Positions 37,394 through 45,067 of a stretch of 64,000 nt of DNA are shown here, piece by piece (within the stretch, counting starts at the first letter, position 1; every line of letters begins with the position of its first letter). The translations under genes and the position numbers were made by a program. Source of the DNA: Sporosarcina gallistercoris (GTDB taxonomy: Bacteria > Bacillota > Bacilli > Bacillales_A > Planococcaceae); NCBI RefSeq assembly GCF_014836415.1, contig NZ_JACSQY010000001.1:62001-126000 (forward strand). Direction: 5' to 3'. A model generated the notes under the pieces. The model saw only the letters and a list, made by a program, of their open reading frames with translations. It had not been told where the DNA came from and did no database searches.

Positions 37394-38479
37394 TTACATG
37401 TTTTTTATCATTCCGTAGACCGGCAGTAAAAGCGCTAAATAAGCTGCAATTATACAGACCGCAAGAATGACGAATAAAATGGGTTGCAACATGGCCATCA
37501 TCCTGTTCACTTTTCGATCGATTTCATTTCCTAGCTGTTCACTATAAAGCAGCAGCTCCTTAGCTAAATGACCACTGTCTGAACCATGTTTAGCAAAGAA
37601 GGACAAATCTCTCGTCAGTCCGTCTGTGAAATCGATCGCTATATGAAAAGGTTCTCCTTTACTCGCTTCCTCATGAATCGAAAGCGCGACTTGAGCTAAA
37701 ATAGGATCCGTTTTTTGTTTCATCAAAATGAGCATAGCTTCTTGTATTGAATTTCCCGCTCCAAGTAAATTCCCAGTCTCTGAAGCAAAAAGGCGGGTCC
37801 AAACATTGCTATACATATCGCCAACAATCGGTATCTTCAATAGTTTCTTTATTTTCGCTTCTGGGTGTAATCGCCTCAAACAGAATTTCCCAATTACGAA
37901 TAATAATCCTCCTGCTCCAAAAACTGCTAAAAGAAAATCCGGGGCTTTTGCTACGATACGCGGCAAATACTTTTCAACCCCTTGGGTCGTCGTGGAACGA
38001 GAAGTAGCCAGCGTTTCGAAATTCGGTAAAAAATAGATTTTAAAGGCGATGAGCAACAAACCCATAGCAAACATGAGGACGACTGGATAAGTCGCAGCTT
38101 GGATGAATTTCTGCTTTCGTTCTTCTGCAGCTTTCAGACGAATGGAAGCACCATTCAATGCTTCAGCTAACCTTCCATCATTCTCAGATAACTCGATGGA
38201 CAGTAAAATCCGATCCGGAAAACCTAAAGCTCTCAATACTTCAGAAACGTTTGCTCCCTCCCTGAAAATATCTTCCACTTTCGTTATTAAACTCAAACTA
38301 TTTGCACTGTGATGTGGGAGTAATAACGAAAAACATTCATGGATCGTATAACCTTCCTTCAGTAATTCAGATGCTCGCATTAAAAACATCGGTTTGTCAG
38401 TCAAGACGAATAACCGATCCTTCTTAGTTGAATACAAACGTTTACGGAGAGTAACTGGAGCTGCTGTATTTTCTCGCAA
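37394..38479 (-). CDS. comGB: ComGB, competence pilus membrane platform protein
   Basis: About 361 residues of the PilC/GspF family with two repeated cytoplasmic helical domains and three membrane helices (about 120-150, 175-200 and 330-355). It anchors the ComGA ATPase to the pseudopilus. The TTG at 38479 has GTGGAG upstream; a GTG at 38503 would add eight residues but lacks a site. Overlaps the comGA end. Confidence 0.9.
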   Translation of the reverse strand: MRENTAAPVTLRKRLYSTKKDRLFVLTDKPMFLMRASELLKEGYTIHECFSLLLPHHSANSLSLITKVEDIFREGANVSEVLRALGFPDRILLSIELSENDGRLAEALNGASIRLKAAEERKQKFIQAATYPVVLMFAMGLLLIAFKIYFLPNFETLATSRSTTTQGVEKYLPRIVAKAPDFLLAVFGAGGLLFVIGKFCLRRLHPEAKIKKLLKIPIVGDMYSNVWTRLFASETGNLLGAGNSIQEAMLILMKQKTDPILAQVALSIHEEASKGEPFHIAIDFTDGLTRDLSFFAKHGSDSGHLAKELLLYSEQLGNEIDRKVNRMMAMLQPILFVILAVCIIAAYLALLLPVYGMIKNM

Positions 38480-39443
38480 GTGTCTCCACTCTCCCTTCTT
38501 CACTTAGGGAGATAGGTTCATTATTGCTAAGCGAAGTTTTAAGACGTTCCAATTCTTCATCCTGATAGATTTCAAAAACAGCAGCCAGTTCCCCATCCGA
38601 TTTACGAATGAGCCGCTGGGCGGAAATACAAACAGCCGTTTGACGGAGTTCCTCTGTAGATATACCGAAATCCATCATTCTATATAAGCATCCTAGAGGG
38701 TCTTTTGCATGGACGGTAGTTAACACTAAATGTCCAGTCAATGATGCCTGTACAGCGATTTTCGCTGTTTCCGCATCCCGGATTTCACCGATCATGATAA
38801 CATCAGGGGAATGCCGCAGAATCGCTTTGAGTCCTGCCGCATACGACATTCCAGCGCGTTCATTCACTTGTATTTGCAATAGATGATTGTGTGGGTTTTC
38901 AACTGGGTCCTCTAACGTAATTACATGACGATCTAACTCATTGACGCAGTGTGCCGTTAATGAATAGATCGTCGTGGTTTTTCCGGAGCCAGTGGGGCCA
39001 GTGATCATAAAAAGCCCTTGACGCTGAGTAATAGCGTGTTTAAGCATGTCCGCCCAGGAAGGTTCCAGGCATAACTGATCCAGCGGAACAACTCGATCAT
39101 GTTGTTGAATACGGATGACTGCACTCTCATGCAGATGTATGGATGGAATGGTTGAAATTCGAAATGAGTAATTCTTATTGTTGAATTCTTTGTGGAAAGA
39201 ACCGCTTTGAGGTTTTCGGCGGTCACTGATATCGAGGGAAGATAAGAATTTAAAGAAAGAAATCATTCGGGTCGCCAACTGTGGGGGAAGTTTACCGATC
39301 CGTTCCAGCTTTGTACTTTTTTTGTGAAACAGGGCATAGCCCTCTTCTGCAGGGACAAGATGAACGTCTGTGGCATCCACGTCAATGGCTTTCTGCAATA
39401 GTTGAAAACATTTCTGTTCAATTACGTTTTCTTGAGTTTCCAA
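38442..39443 (-). CDS. comGA: ComGA, competence pilus assembly ATPase
   Basis: 333 residues, GspE/PilB-type secretion ATPase. Walker A GPTGSGKTT (149-157), Asp box VITLEDPVE, Walker B SPDVIMIGEIRDAETA and His box LVLTTVHAKD are intact. It powers the competence pseudopilus. Start is TTG with GAGGGGTG upstream. First gene of the seven-gene comG operon, which continues into aroK. Confidence 0.96.
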   Translation of the reverse strand: METQENVIEQKCFQLLQKAIDVDATDVHLVPAEEGYALFHKKSTKLERIGKLPPQLATRMISFFKFLSSLDISDRRKPQSGSFHKEFNNKNYSFRISTIPSIHLHESAVIRIQQHDRVVPLDQLCLEPSWADMLKHAITQRQGLFMITGPTGSGKTTTIYSLTAHCVNELDRHVITLEDPVENPHNHLLQIQVNERAGMSYAAGLKAILRHSPDVIMIGEIRDAETAKIAVQASLTGHLVLTTVHAKDPLGCLYRMMDFGISTEELRQTAVCISAQRLIRKSDGELAAVFEIYQDEELERLKTSLSNNEPISLSEEGRVETLARKYSSSSYSP

Positions 39444-39492
39444 TGCACACCCCTCTCTCTAGAAACATAAGACCGCTTTATGTCTTGCCCAT

Positions 39493-39545
39493 AGTATAAT
39501 GCCACCTTCAACAAAAGGGAATGCTTTGCTGGAAAATAGCATTTT
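39493..39545 (-). promoter_or_regulatory. Candidate comG promoter with a ComK-type AT box
   Basis: TATACT (39493-39498 read on the reverse strand) can serve as -10 without a good -35. Upstream, AAAA-N5-TTTT (39533-39545) is one perfect half of a ComK site. A possible second AT box (39573-39585) is imperfect and at a spacing not typical for ComK. Confidence 0.45.
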
Positions 39546-39636
39546 GGATACCTGTAGCCGTATGTGAATTCGAATTCGGATTTTTGTAAATTCCTTAATC
39601 ATCACTGATCTGTCACAACGAGTCCTTTACTTTGAG

Positions 39637-39666
39637 TTTACTTTTGTCATCACTATCCTATATAAT
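39637..39666 (+). promoter_or_regulatory. Sigma-A promoter of yqgY
   Basis: TTTACT (39637-39642) and TATAAT (39661-39666), 18 bp apart, about 40 bp upstream of the yqgY start. Confidence 0.65.
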
Positions 39667-39707
39667 AGAGAGGAGTTTATTGTATTGTTGTAAGGAGGGA
39701 CGCACTT

Positions 39708-39950
39708 ATGGATAATATGTTCAAGCTGTGTGGTTTCTGGACAGGGATTTTCGCAGTTATGTTTTTTGTTGGTCACATGGACCAAGTCGCACTTCTATTT
39801 GTTGCTAGTACTATTTTCTTCATGTTGCTCGGCTACATGAAACTTACTGAAAGAATGTACTTGTATATGTTCGGCGCGTACTTAATGATATTTACAGTCG
39901 GATTCACGTACTATGCTACATTCATTCACGTACCAGGAGCAGGACACTAA
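39708..39950 (+). CDS. yqgY: DUF2626 family membrane protein YqgY
   Basis: 80 residues with three hydrophobic segments, starting MDNMFKLCGFWTGIFAVMF and ending FIHVPGAGH, nearly collinear with B. subtilis YqgY (DUF2626). ATG with AAGGAGGG upstream, its own promoter and terminator. Function unknown. Confidence 0.92.
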   Translation: MDNMFKLCGFWTGIFAVMFFVGHMDQVALLFVASTIFFMLLGYMKLTERMYLYMFGAYLMIFTVGFTYYATFIHVPGAGH

Positions 39951-39956
39951 AAGTAA

Positions 39957-39983
39957 AACAGCCGAATTTCGGCTGTTTTTTTA
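39957..39983. terminator. Terminator between yqgY and yqgX
   Basis: AACAGCCGAA-TT-TCGGCTGTT followed by TTTTTT on the forward strand, between convergent genes. Confidence 0.88.
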
Positions 39984-40616
39984 AAATCCATTTAGAAACG
40001 GATTCGAATCCATCTCATCTTTAGGAGTTGTTTTTGGTCCGTGACCTGGATAGACTTTGTAGTCATCGTCCAAAGACAGCAGCTGTTGTTCAATCACTGT
40101 CAGCAGCTGATGCGTATTCCCTCCTGGCAGGTCTGTACGTCCAATGCCTTGACGGAATAACGTGTCTCCGACAACAACGAAGCGATTCTCATGAAAGACG
40201 TAGCTTACGCTTCCTGGAGAATGACCTGGCGTGTGACGGACTTCAAATTCAAAGGGGCCGAGCCGCATCACACCATCACGTTCAATGACGTGATCAGCAA
40301 GTCCGCATACGACTGGCGTTAACATTGGGTATTTCGCAGATCCATTCAACTCCGGGTTGCGTAACCAAAGATTCTCGTCTTTGTGTATGTAGACTGGAAT
40401 GCCATATTGCTTACGAATCGGCTCAAGCGCACCAATATGGTCAAAGTGCGCATGGGTCAACAAGATCGCTAGCGGCTTCAGATCCGCTGATTCGATTACT
40501 TCTTCAATTTTTTCAGGCTGTTCTCCTGGATCGACTATCAGGCAATTACGGTTGTTATCGCTTATTAAATAACAATTTGCTTGTATAGGTCCTAGCGGCA
40601 ATGTTTTAATTTTCAT
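39981..40616 (-). CDS. yqgX: MBL-fold metallohydrolase YqgX (glyoxalase II-like)
   Basis: 211 residues. LLTHAHFDHIGAL is the metallo-beta-lactamase HxHxDH motif; HTPGHSPGSVSY, VVVGDTLFRQGIGRTDLPGG and YPGHGPKTT supply the other metal ligands. Start chosen at MKIKTLPLGPIQANCY with GGAGG upstream; an 18-codon longer frame is not supported. Family members hydrolyse thioesters; substrate here is unknown. Confidence 0.92.
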   Translation of the reverse strand: MKIKTLPLGPIQANCYLISDNNRNCLIVDPGEQPEKIEEVIESADLKPLAILLTHAHFDHIGALEPIRKQYGIPVYIHKDENLWLRNPELNGSAKYPMLTPVVCGLADHVIERDGVMRLGPFEFEVRHTPGHSPGSVSYVFHENRFVVVGDTLFRQGIGRTDLPGGNTHQLLTVIEQQLLSLDDDYKVYPGHGPKTTPKDEMDSNPFLNGF

Positions 40617-40686
40617 AGGAATCGCCTCCTCCTCTTTATAGTACGGAATCTTCGAAAAGATTTCAAACAATCGTCACGTTTACTGC

Positions 40687-40715
40687 TCGACAAACCGTCA
40701 TTGAAACAGTACAAT
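40687..40715 (+). promoter_or_regulatory. Sigma-A promoter of yqgW
   Basis: TCGACA (40687-40692) and TACAAT (40710-40715), 17 bp apart, about 60 bp upstream of the yqgW start. Confidence 0.6.
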
Positions 40716-40777
40716 AGAAGGTGAGTATTGCTAACTAGGCATTCATCTGTTCTTTTTTGAAAGGAGTGTCATCATTT

Positions 40778-40957
40778 ATGAATCTTTTAATGGTTATTTT
40801 TGGTCTTATTGCAATTTTAGCTGTAGTTGGAACCGTGCAAGGATTCAAAGAGCGTAACTTGCTCAGTATCGTCTTCAACCTATTGGCAGCCGTAATTTTT
40901 GGTGGCTTTACAATTGCAACAATTGTTTTCCAAGGCTATCCACCTTCACTGCATTAA
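40778..40957 (+). CDS. yqgW: DUF2759 family membrane protein YqgW
   Basis: 59 residues, two membrane segments, with FKERNLLSIVFNLLAAVIFGGFT and the end GYPPSLH, as in DUF2759/YqgW. ATG at 40778 has AAAGGAG 11 bases upstream; the in-frame TTG seven codons earlier lies inside that site. Function unknown. Confidence 0.85.
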   Translation: MNLLMVIFGLIAILAVVGTVQGFKERNLLSIVFNLLAAVIFGGFTIATIVFQGYPPSLH

Positions 40958-40963
40958 TATCAA

Positions 40964-40998
40964 AAAAACGTCTTTTGCCTAAGTGCAAAAGACGTTTT
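40964..40998 (+). terminator. yqgW terminator
   Basis: AAAACGTCTTTTGC pairs with GCAAAAGACGTTTT with a 6-nt loop and ends in TTTTTT. Confidence 0.92.
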
Positions 40999-41017
40999 TT
41001 CTTTCGGTAAAAGTAAG

Positions 41018-41053
41018 AAAAACCCGATCGTGCTCAGACACGATCGGGTTTTC
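41018..41053. terminator. Terminator of the LTA-synthase-like gene
   Basis: AAAACCCGATCGTG pairs with CACGATCGGGTTTT; T run on the reverse strand immediately after the stop of the gene at 41056. Works in either direction. Confidence 0.92.
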
Positions 41054-41055
41054 CT

Positions 41056-42960
41056 TTATTGTTTACCTTTGATTTCTGTATCCGCTTCTTGATGATCGCT
41101 TTGTCCATCTTTAAATCGCAATAAGTCTCCATTGATAATCGTATCGGAGTACTCAAGTTCCTTATTAGCCCGTTCTATATAAGGCGCACAAAGCTCTCCA
41201 TCAGTCGGTTCTCCAGTTTCAGCATCATAACAGACTTCATGTGCGTAGACATATTTATCAGTTACGAATCTGCCGTCTCTAAAGATGACAAAATCTTCAT
41301 GTTCCTTCGAAAACAAATCAGAACCGAACTGCATATCTTCTTTCGTATCGATTCCTGCTAAGTTCAATACCGTTGGTCGGATATCCATTTGACCTCCAAG
41401 TTCATGCATCACTTTCCCTTTCCCGTTACCAGGAATGTGAATGAAGAACGGAACTTTTTGAAGCTCAGTATTATCAAAAGGAGTAAGCTCTTTGTTTAAA
41501 TACATGCTCATTGCTTTATTGTGATTTTCTGAAATACCATAGTGATCCCCATACATCACAATAATGGAATTATCATAGAGACCATTCTTTTTCAATTCTT
41601 CGAAAAATACTTTGATCGATTCATCCAAGTAACGAGATGTCTGGAAATACTTATTCAATGTTTTCGAATTTGAAGTATATGCAGGAATCAGCATATCCTC
41701 ATCATCCAAATCGAATGGGTGGTGGTTTGTCAATGTCAACAGACGTGAAGAGAATGGTTGAGGCATCTCTTTCATCATCTGTACAGACTGTTCAAAATAT
41801 GGGATATCTTTCATTCCCCAGTTTACAGCCTGACCTTCTCCAATGGAATAGCTCTCCACATCATAGAACTTTTCAATACCGAGCGCTTTGTACATAATGT
41901 CCCGGTTCCAGAAGCTTCGATTATTCGCATGCATGACGTTAGTGAAATAACCATTATCAGCAAGTTTCTCTGACATCGAATCGAACGTGTTTCCACTATG
42001 TGTAAAGAACACAGCACTGCCATTCCGAGGATAGATCGAGTTTTCTACGATGAACTCAGCATCGGACGTTTTTCCAAGCCCCGTCTGATGATAGAAATTA
42101 TCGAAGTAGAATGTATCCTTGTCTTTTGTCAACTCGTTCAGGAATGGTGTAATGACATGACCATCCATTTCCTGATTAATAACAAAACTTTGAAGGGATT
42201 CAAGCGAAATCGTAATTATGTTACGACCTTTGGCATCTTCAAACATATCTATACTCGGTTCTTTATGATTCGCATGTACATAGTTCTCTACTTCCGAAAG
42301 CTCACTTCCATCAGCAAGTACTCGCTGGGCATGGGACTTCGACTGAATGATCAAATCATAAATGTGATAGTTATAAGTGCCAATGTTTTTCACAAGTAAT
42401 TCACGGTCAAAGCTTCGTGTCAATAATTGTGGGCGTTCCGCTTCAGCAAGACCTAAGTTCACCATGAACAAGGCCGCAGTTGCGATGAAGTAAATTCGAC
42501 GACCCATTTTAAATTGACGTACCGTCTCAGTTGACTGAGGAATGAATTTCACAGCAAGAACCACAATAATTACATCAGTGAAGAAGAAAATATCAGTTCC
42601 GTGAATGTTTGCCATCACAGATGAAGATAAGTCTCCAAAGTTATTAGTTTGGAAGAGAGTCGGAATTGTGATGAAGTCACTGAAGAAACGATAGAAAACC
42701 GCATTCGCAAACATTACAATAGATGTCAACACGCTCACAGTAATCAGGTAGGCATTACGGCGCTTCGTTGTTTTGATAAATAGCGCCACTCCATAAACTA
42801 ATAATAAGAAACTGAGGGGGTTTATGAAGAGGATCAGTTGTTGAATCATATTGTCGATACTCATATTGAAGCTTGTCAAATAGCCGAAGTAGGTCGTTAG
42901 CCAGGTTGCAAGTACTGCAATCAATAGTATCGAGTGTTTCGGCCAGTTAAATCTGGTCAT
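41056..42960 (-). CDS. yqgS: LTA synthase family membrane sulfatase (YqgS-like)
   Basis: 634 residues: five membrane helices (about 9-30, 39-62, 70-92, 122-140, 155-172) then an extracellular sulfatase-fold domain. ISLESLQSF (Glu254) and GLGKTSDAEF (catalytic Thr298), WNRDIMYKALG and VMYGDHYGISENH are the LtaS metal and active-site motifs. It would add glycerol phosphate from phosphatidylglycerol or prime lipoteichoic acid. B. subtilis has four paralogues; YqgS is at this location. The C-terminal tail is polar (DGQSDHQEADTEIKGKQ). Confidence 0.92.
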   Translation of the reverse strand: MTRFNWPKHSILLIAVLATWLTTYFGYLTSFNMSIDNMIQQLILFINPLSFLLLVYGVALFIKTTKRRNAYLITVSVLTSIVMFANAVFYRFFSDFITIPTLFQTNNFGDLSSSVMANIHGTDIFFFTDVIIVVLAVKFIPQSTETVRQFKMGRRIYFIATAALFMVNLGLAEAERPQLLTRSFDRELLVKNIGTYNYHIYDLIIQSKSHAQRVLADGSELSEVENYVHANHKEPSIDMFEDAKGRNIITISLESLQSFVINQEMDGHVITPFLNELTKDKDTFYFDNFYHQTGLGKTSDAEFIVENSIYPRNGSAVFFTHSGNTFDSMSEKLADNGYFTNVMHANNRSFWNRDIMYKALGIEKFYDVESYSIGEGQAVNWGMKDIPYFEQSVQMMKEMPQPFSSRLLTLTNHHPFDLDDEDMLIPAYTSNSKTLNKYFQTSRYLDESIKVFFEELKKNGLYDNSIIVMYGDHYGISENHNKAMSMYLNKELTPFDNTELQKVPFFIHIPGNGKGKVMHELGGQMDIRPTVLNLAGIDTKEDMQFGSDLFSKEHEDFVIFRDGRFVTDKYVYAHEVCYDAETGEPTDGELCAPYIERANKELEYSDTIINGDLLRFKDGQSDHQEADTEIKGKQ

Positions 42961-43077
42961 ATCATCTCTTCCTTTCTAAATCGTAAACAGGCATCTAACT
43001 TATTATAACGTATCAGGACTTACATAAGTTTCACTTTTACCTGATTTCATCGGAATAATCGACCGACTTCCAGCAGT

Positions 43078-43284
43078 TTACACACACTTCGAAAGCTCAT
43101 TCCGTATGAGTAATGATGCACTGATATAATCTTCTTTCATAATAAGCCTATCATCATATAAATCCTTCAGTTCGGACTGCATGAGCAGTAAATCCGCTCT
43201 TCTGTCACCCGTATAGATATATGCTCCAAAACGCTTCATCAGTCTTATGACATCCCAAAATTCAGTTAATCCTGATTGTTGCAT
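43078..43284 (-). CDS. yqgQ: DUF910 family protein YqgQ
   Basis: 68 residues with FWDVIRLMKRFGAYIYTGDRRADLLLMQSELKDLYDDRLI, matching YqgQ/DUF910, a small three-helix protein proposed to bind nucleic acid. Overlaps the preceding folate ligase by 19 nt and has no clear Shine-Dalgarno sequence, so translation is probably coupled. Function unproven. Confidence 0.88.
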   Translation of the reverse strand: MQQSGLTEFWDVIRLMKRFGAYIYTGDRRADLLLMQSELKDLYDDRLIMKEDYISASLLIRNELSKCV

Positions 43285-43838
43285 TGATATTCACGCTCTT
43301 CTGTAATTATTTTTCCGACAGGTAAATCATGGTTTTCAATCGGTACTTCGTCGGCAAGCTGCAGTTCAAAAGCAAGAGATAGTGTCGTTCCGGAAAAATC
43401 CTCAAGATAACGATCGTAATAGCCGCCTCCATAACCTATGCGATATCCATCCATAGTGAATACAACACCCGGGACGATGACTAAATCTATATCTTTTTTC
43501 CAAACAGGCTCTGTAGTCAAGGGATCCGGTTCTTGTAGATCCAAGTAAACGGTCTCCAATTGTTCGTACGAAGTGATCTTTCTAAATACCATGGTTTTAT
43601 CTTTCGTATTACATTTCGGGACGACAACGTTTTTTCCTGCCGCCCAGCAAGCTTCAATAATCTTTCTTGTTTCAACTTCTGTCGAACGCGCGACTGTAAT
43701 CGCCAAGGTTTCTGCTTCTTTGAACTCTGCAGTTCCAAGTAACCGCTTATGGATACGATCCGACTTCTCTATATATTCATTCGTAGACATTTTTTTTAAT
43801 TTCATTAAATGATCTTTTCTCAACAAATCTTTCCTCAT
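43266..43838 (-). CDS. yqgN: 5-formyltetrahydrofolate cyclo-ligase
   Basis: 190 residues. GYRIGYGGGYYDRYLEDF is the ATP/folate-binding signature, and VVVPKCNTKDKTMVFRKI with DLVIVPGVVFTMDG is typical. Converts 5-formyl-THF to 5,10-methenyl-THF with ATP. ATG start after AAGGGAAGAAAG. Downstream of rpmG, upstream of yqgQ, as in B. subtilis. Confidence 0.94.
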   Translation of the reverse strand: MRKDLLRKDHLMKLKKMSTNEYIEKSDRIHKRLLGTAEFKEAETLAITVARSTEVETRKIIEACWAAGKNVVVPKCNTKDKTMVFRKITSYEQLETVYLDLQEPDPLTTEPVWKKDIDLVIVPGVVFTMDGYRIGYGGGYYDRYLEDFSGTTLSLAFELQLADEVPIENHDLPVGKIITEEREYQCNNQD

Positions 43839-43864
43839 TTACTTTCTTCCCTTCTTTTTGAAAG

Positions 43865-43891
43865 AAAAAACCAAAACCACAAAGGTTTTGG
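43865..43891 (-). terminator. rpmG terminator
   Basis: Reverse-strand CCAAAACC-TTTGT-GGTTTTGG followed by TTTTTTC, directly after rpmG. Confidence 0.85.
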
Positions 43892-43900
43892 CATGAGCAA

Positions 43901-44050
43901 TTATTTCGTTTCACGGTGAAGCGTTTGCTTCATTTCACGTGAGCAATATTTTTTCATTTCAAGACGTTCTGGATTGTTACGCTTGTTTTTCTTTGTGATA
44001 TAGTTACGCTCACCACAATCTGTGCAAGCAAGTGTAATATTTACGCGCAT
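43901..44050 (-). CDS. rpmG: 50S ribosomal protein L33
   Basis: 49 residues read directly from the reverse strand ([31 protein letters not shown] and end TLHRETK). It keeps the first CxxC (Cys9, Cys12) but only one cysteine of the second pair, a three-cysteine state also seen in staphylococcal L33. ATG preceded by AGGGACAACA. Own promoter and terminator. Confidence 0.96.
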   Translation of the reverse strand: MRVNITLACTDCGERNYITKKNKRNNPERLEMKKYCSREMKQTLHRETK

Positions 44051-44114
44051 TGTTGTCCCTCCCACTCATCAGCGATAGTAGAGTATTTATGAGCATGATT
44101 TATACGACTGTTCT

Positions 44115-44142
44115 ATTGTATCATAAATCCAATGATTGTCTA
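44115..44142 (-). promoter_or_regulatory. Promoter of rpmG
   Basis: Reverse-strand TAGACA (44137-44142) and TACAAT (44115-44120) with a 16-bp spacer, about 65 bp upstream of the rpmG start. Confidence 0.55.
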
Positions 44143-44219
44143 GCGGGAAATCTAAATTCCCTAATTCGTTTTTGATATGGTACGATTAAATAAACTTACT
44201 AACCAAGGAGGGGGCAATT

Positions 44220-44579
44220 GTGTCACTGCCTATTACCCTTATGATTATAGGGATTGCTGCATTGATCGTTTCTATCTTTGTCGGATCTAAACAAACCAAT
44301 GCTAATGAGATTGAACAAGTTTCAATCAGCTTACATCAAGAAACTAGTCATTTGAAACAACGTTTAAAAGCACTTGAAGAGGAATTGATGTTGGAGCCTG
44401 CGCCAATGAATCAGTCCATTCGAGCAACAGAGACAGCCAAACCGGTACATTCGATTATTGTAAGTCAGATTACTGCGCTTCACGGACAAGGATATTCAGT
44501 TGAGGAAATTTCCACTCGCTCTTCCCTTCCGACAGATCAGGTACGTTCTGTGCTGCGCTCGAAAGGTGTACACATATGA
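44220..44579 (+). CDS. Membrane-anchored coiled-coil protein with a C-terminal HTH-like segment (YqzD position)
   Basis: 119 residues: one N-terminal membrane segment (about 3-22), a coiled coil (EIEQVSISLHQETSHLKQRLKALEEEL, about 30-58), a flexible linker and a C-terminal helix-turn-helix-like stretch (GYSVEEISTRSSLPTDQVRSVLRSKG). Start is GTG with AAGGAGGGGG. It overlaps the next gene by 4 nt. Size and place between rpmG and pbpA suggest the yqzD slot of B. subtilis; I did not verify homology. Confidence 0.75.
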   Translation: MSLPITLMIIGIAALIVSIFVGSKQTNANEIEQVSISLHQETSHLKQRLKALEEELMLEPAPMNQSIRATETAKPVHSIIVSQITALHGQGYSVEEISTRSSLPTDQVRSVLRSKGVHI

Positions 44580-45022
44580 TTCGTCAACTGCTCCAACTAA
44601 TCGGTGTTGCATTCTTAACAGCAGGCGCTGTGTTACATTTCGCTAATGAACCCTCATCAAATGAGAACGCAGGCAATGCTTCTAAAGACGCTCAAATCTC
44701 AGAGCTTAAGCAGCAATTAGCGGAGGTAAAAGAAGTGTTAGCGGATGCACAGCAACCCTCTCAAGTTGCTGAAGAAACTCCTAAAGACCCGGATAAATCA
44801 GAAAAGGTTATTAAAATGATCCTTATCCTCTCTTCTGGCGACACTTCTAAAGATGCATCCGATTCCCTAGAAAAATCAGGAATCATTCAAAGCGCCAAAG
44901 AATTTGAAGGTTATCTAACAAAGAACAATCTTTCCGGTAAAATACAGATCGGGAAGCATGAAGTAGACTCTTCCATGGATTTCGCAGCTCTCGCCAAAGA
45001 GCTGACAACCGTAAAGCAATAA
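44576..45022 (+). CDS. Membrane protein with a stand-alone YceG/MltG N-terminal-type domain (YqzC position)
   Basis: 148 residues with an N-terminal membrane segment (about 4-22), a coiled-coil linker (ISELKQQLAEVKEVLADAQ) and a C-terminal domain (about 78-146) with ILSSGDTSKDASDSLEKSG and KEFEGYLTKNNLSGKIQIGKHEVDSSM. The latter resembles the LysM-like N-terminal domain of MltG/YceG; the lytic transglycosylase domain itself is absent. It is coupled to the upstream coiled-coil gene. Matches the yqzC slot by size and position. Binding role inferred. Confidence 0.75.
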   Translation: MIRQLLQLIGVAFLTAGAVLHFANEPSSNENAGNASKDAQISELKQQLAEVKEVLADAQQPSQVAEETPKDPDKSEKVIKMILILSSGDTSKDASDSLEKSGIIQSAKEFEGYLTKNNLSGKIQIGKHEVDSSMDFAALAKELTTVKQ

Positions 45023-45023
45023 C

Positions 45024-45063
45024 AAAAAAGACAAGCTCGGATACCTTGAGCTTGTCTTTTTTT
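45024..45063. terminator. Bidirectional terminator before pbpA
   Basis: AAAAAGACAAGCTC pairs with GAGCTTGTCTTTTT between convergent genes. Confidence 0.92.
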
Positions 45064-45067
45064 GTTC

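Noticed and set aside
39573-39585. Second ComK AT box
   Set aside because: AATT-N5-TTTT has two mismatches and its 27-bp distance from the first box is not one of the spacings known for ComK (8, 18 or 31).
40757-40777. Longer start of yqgW at the TTG
   Set aside because: The TTG overlaps the AAAGGAG ribosome binding site of the downstream ATG.
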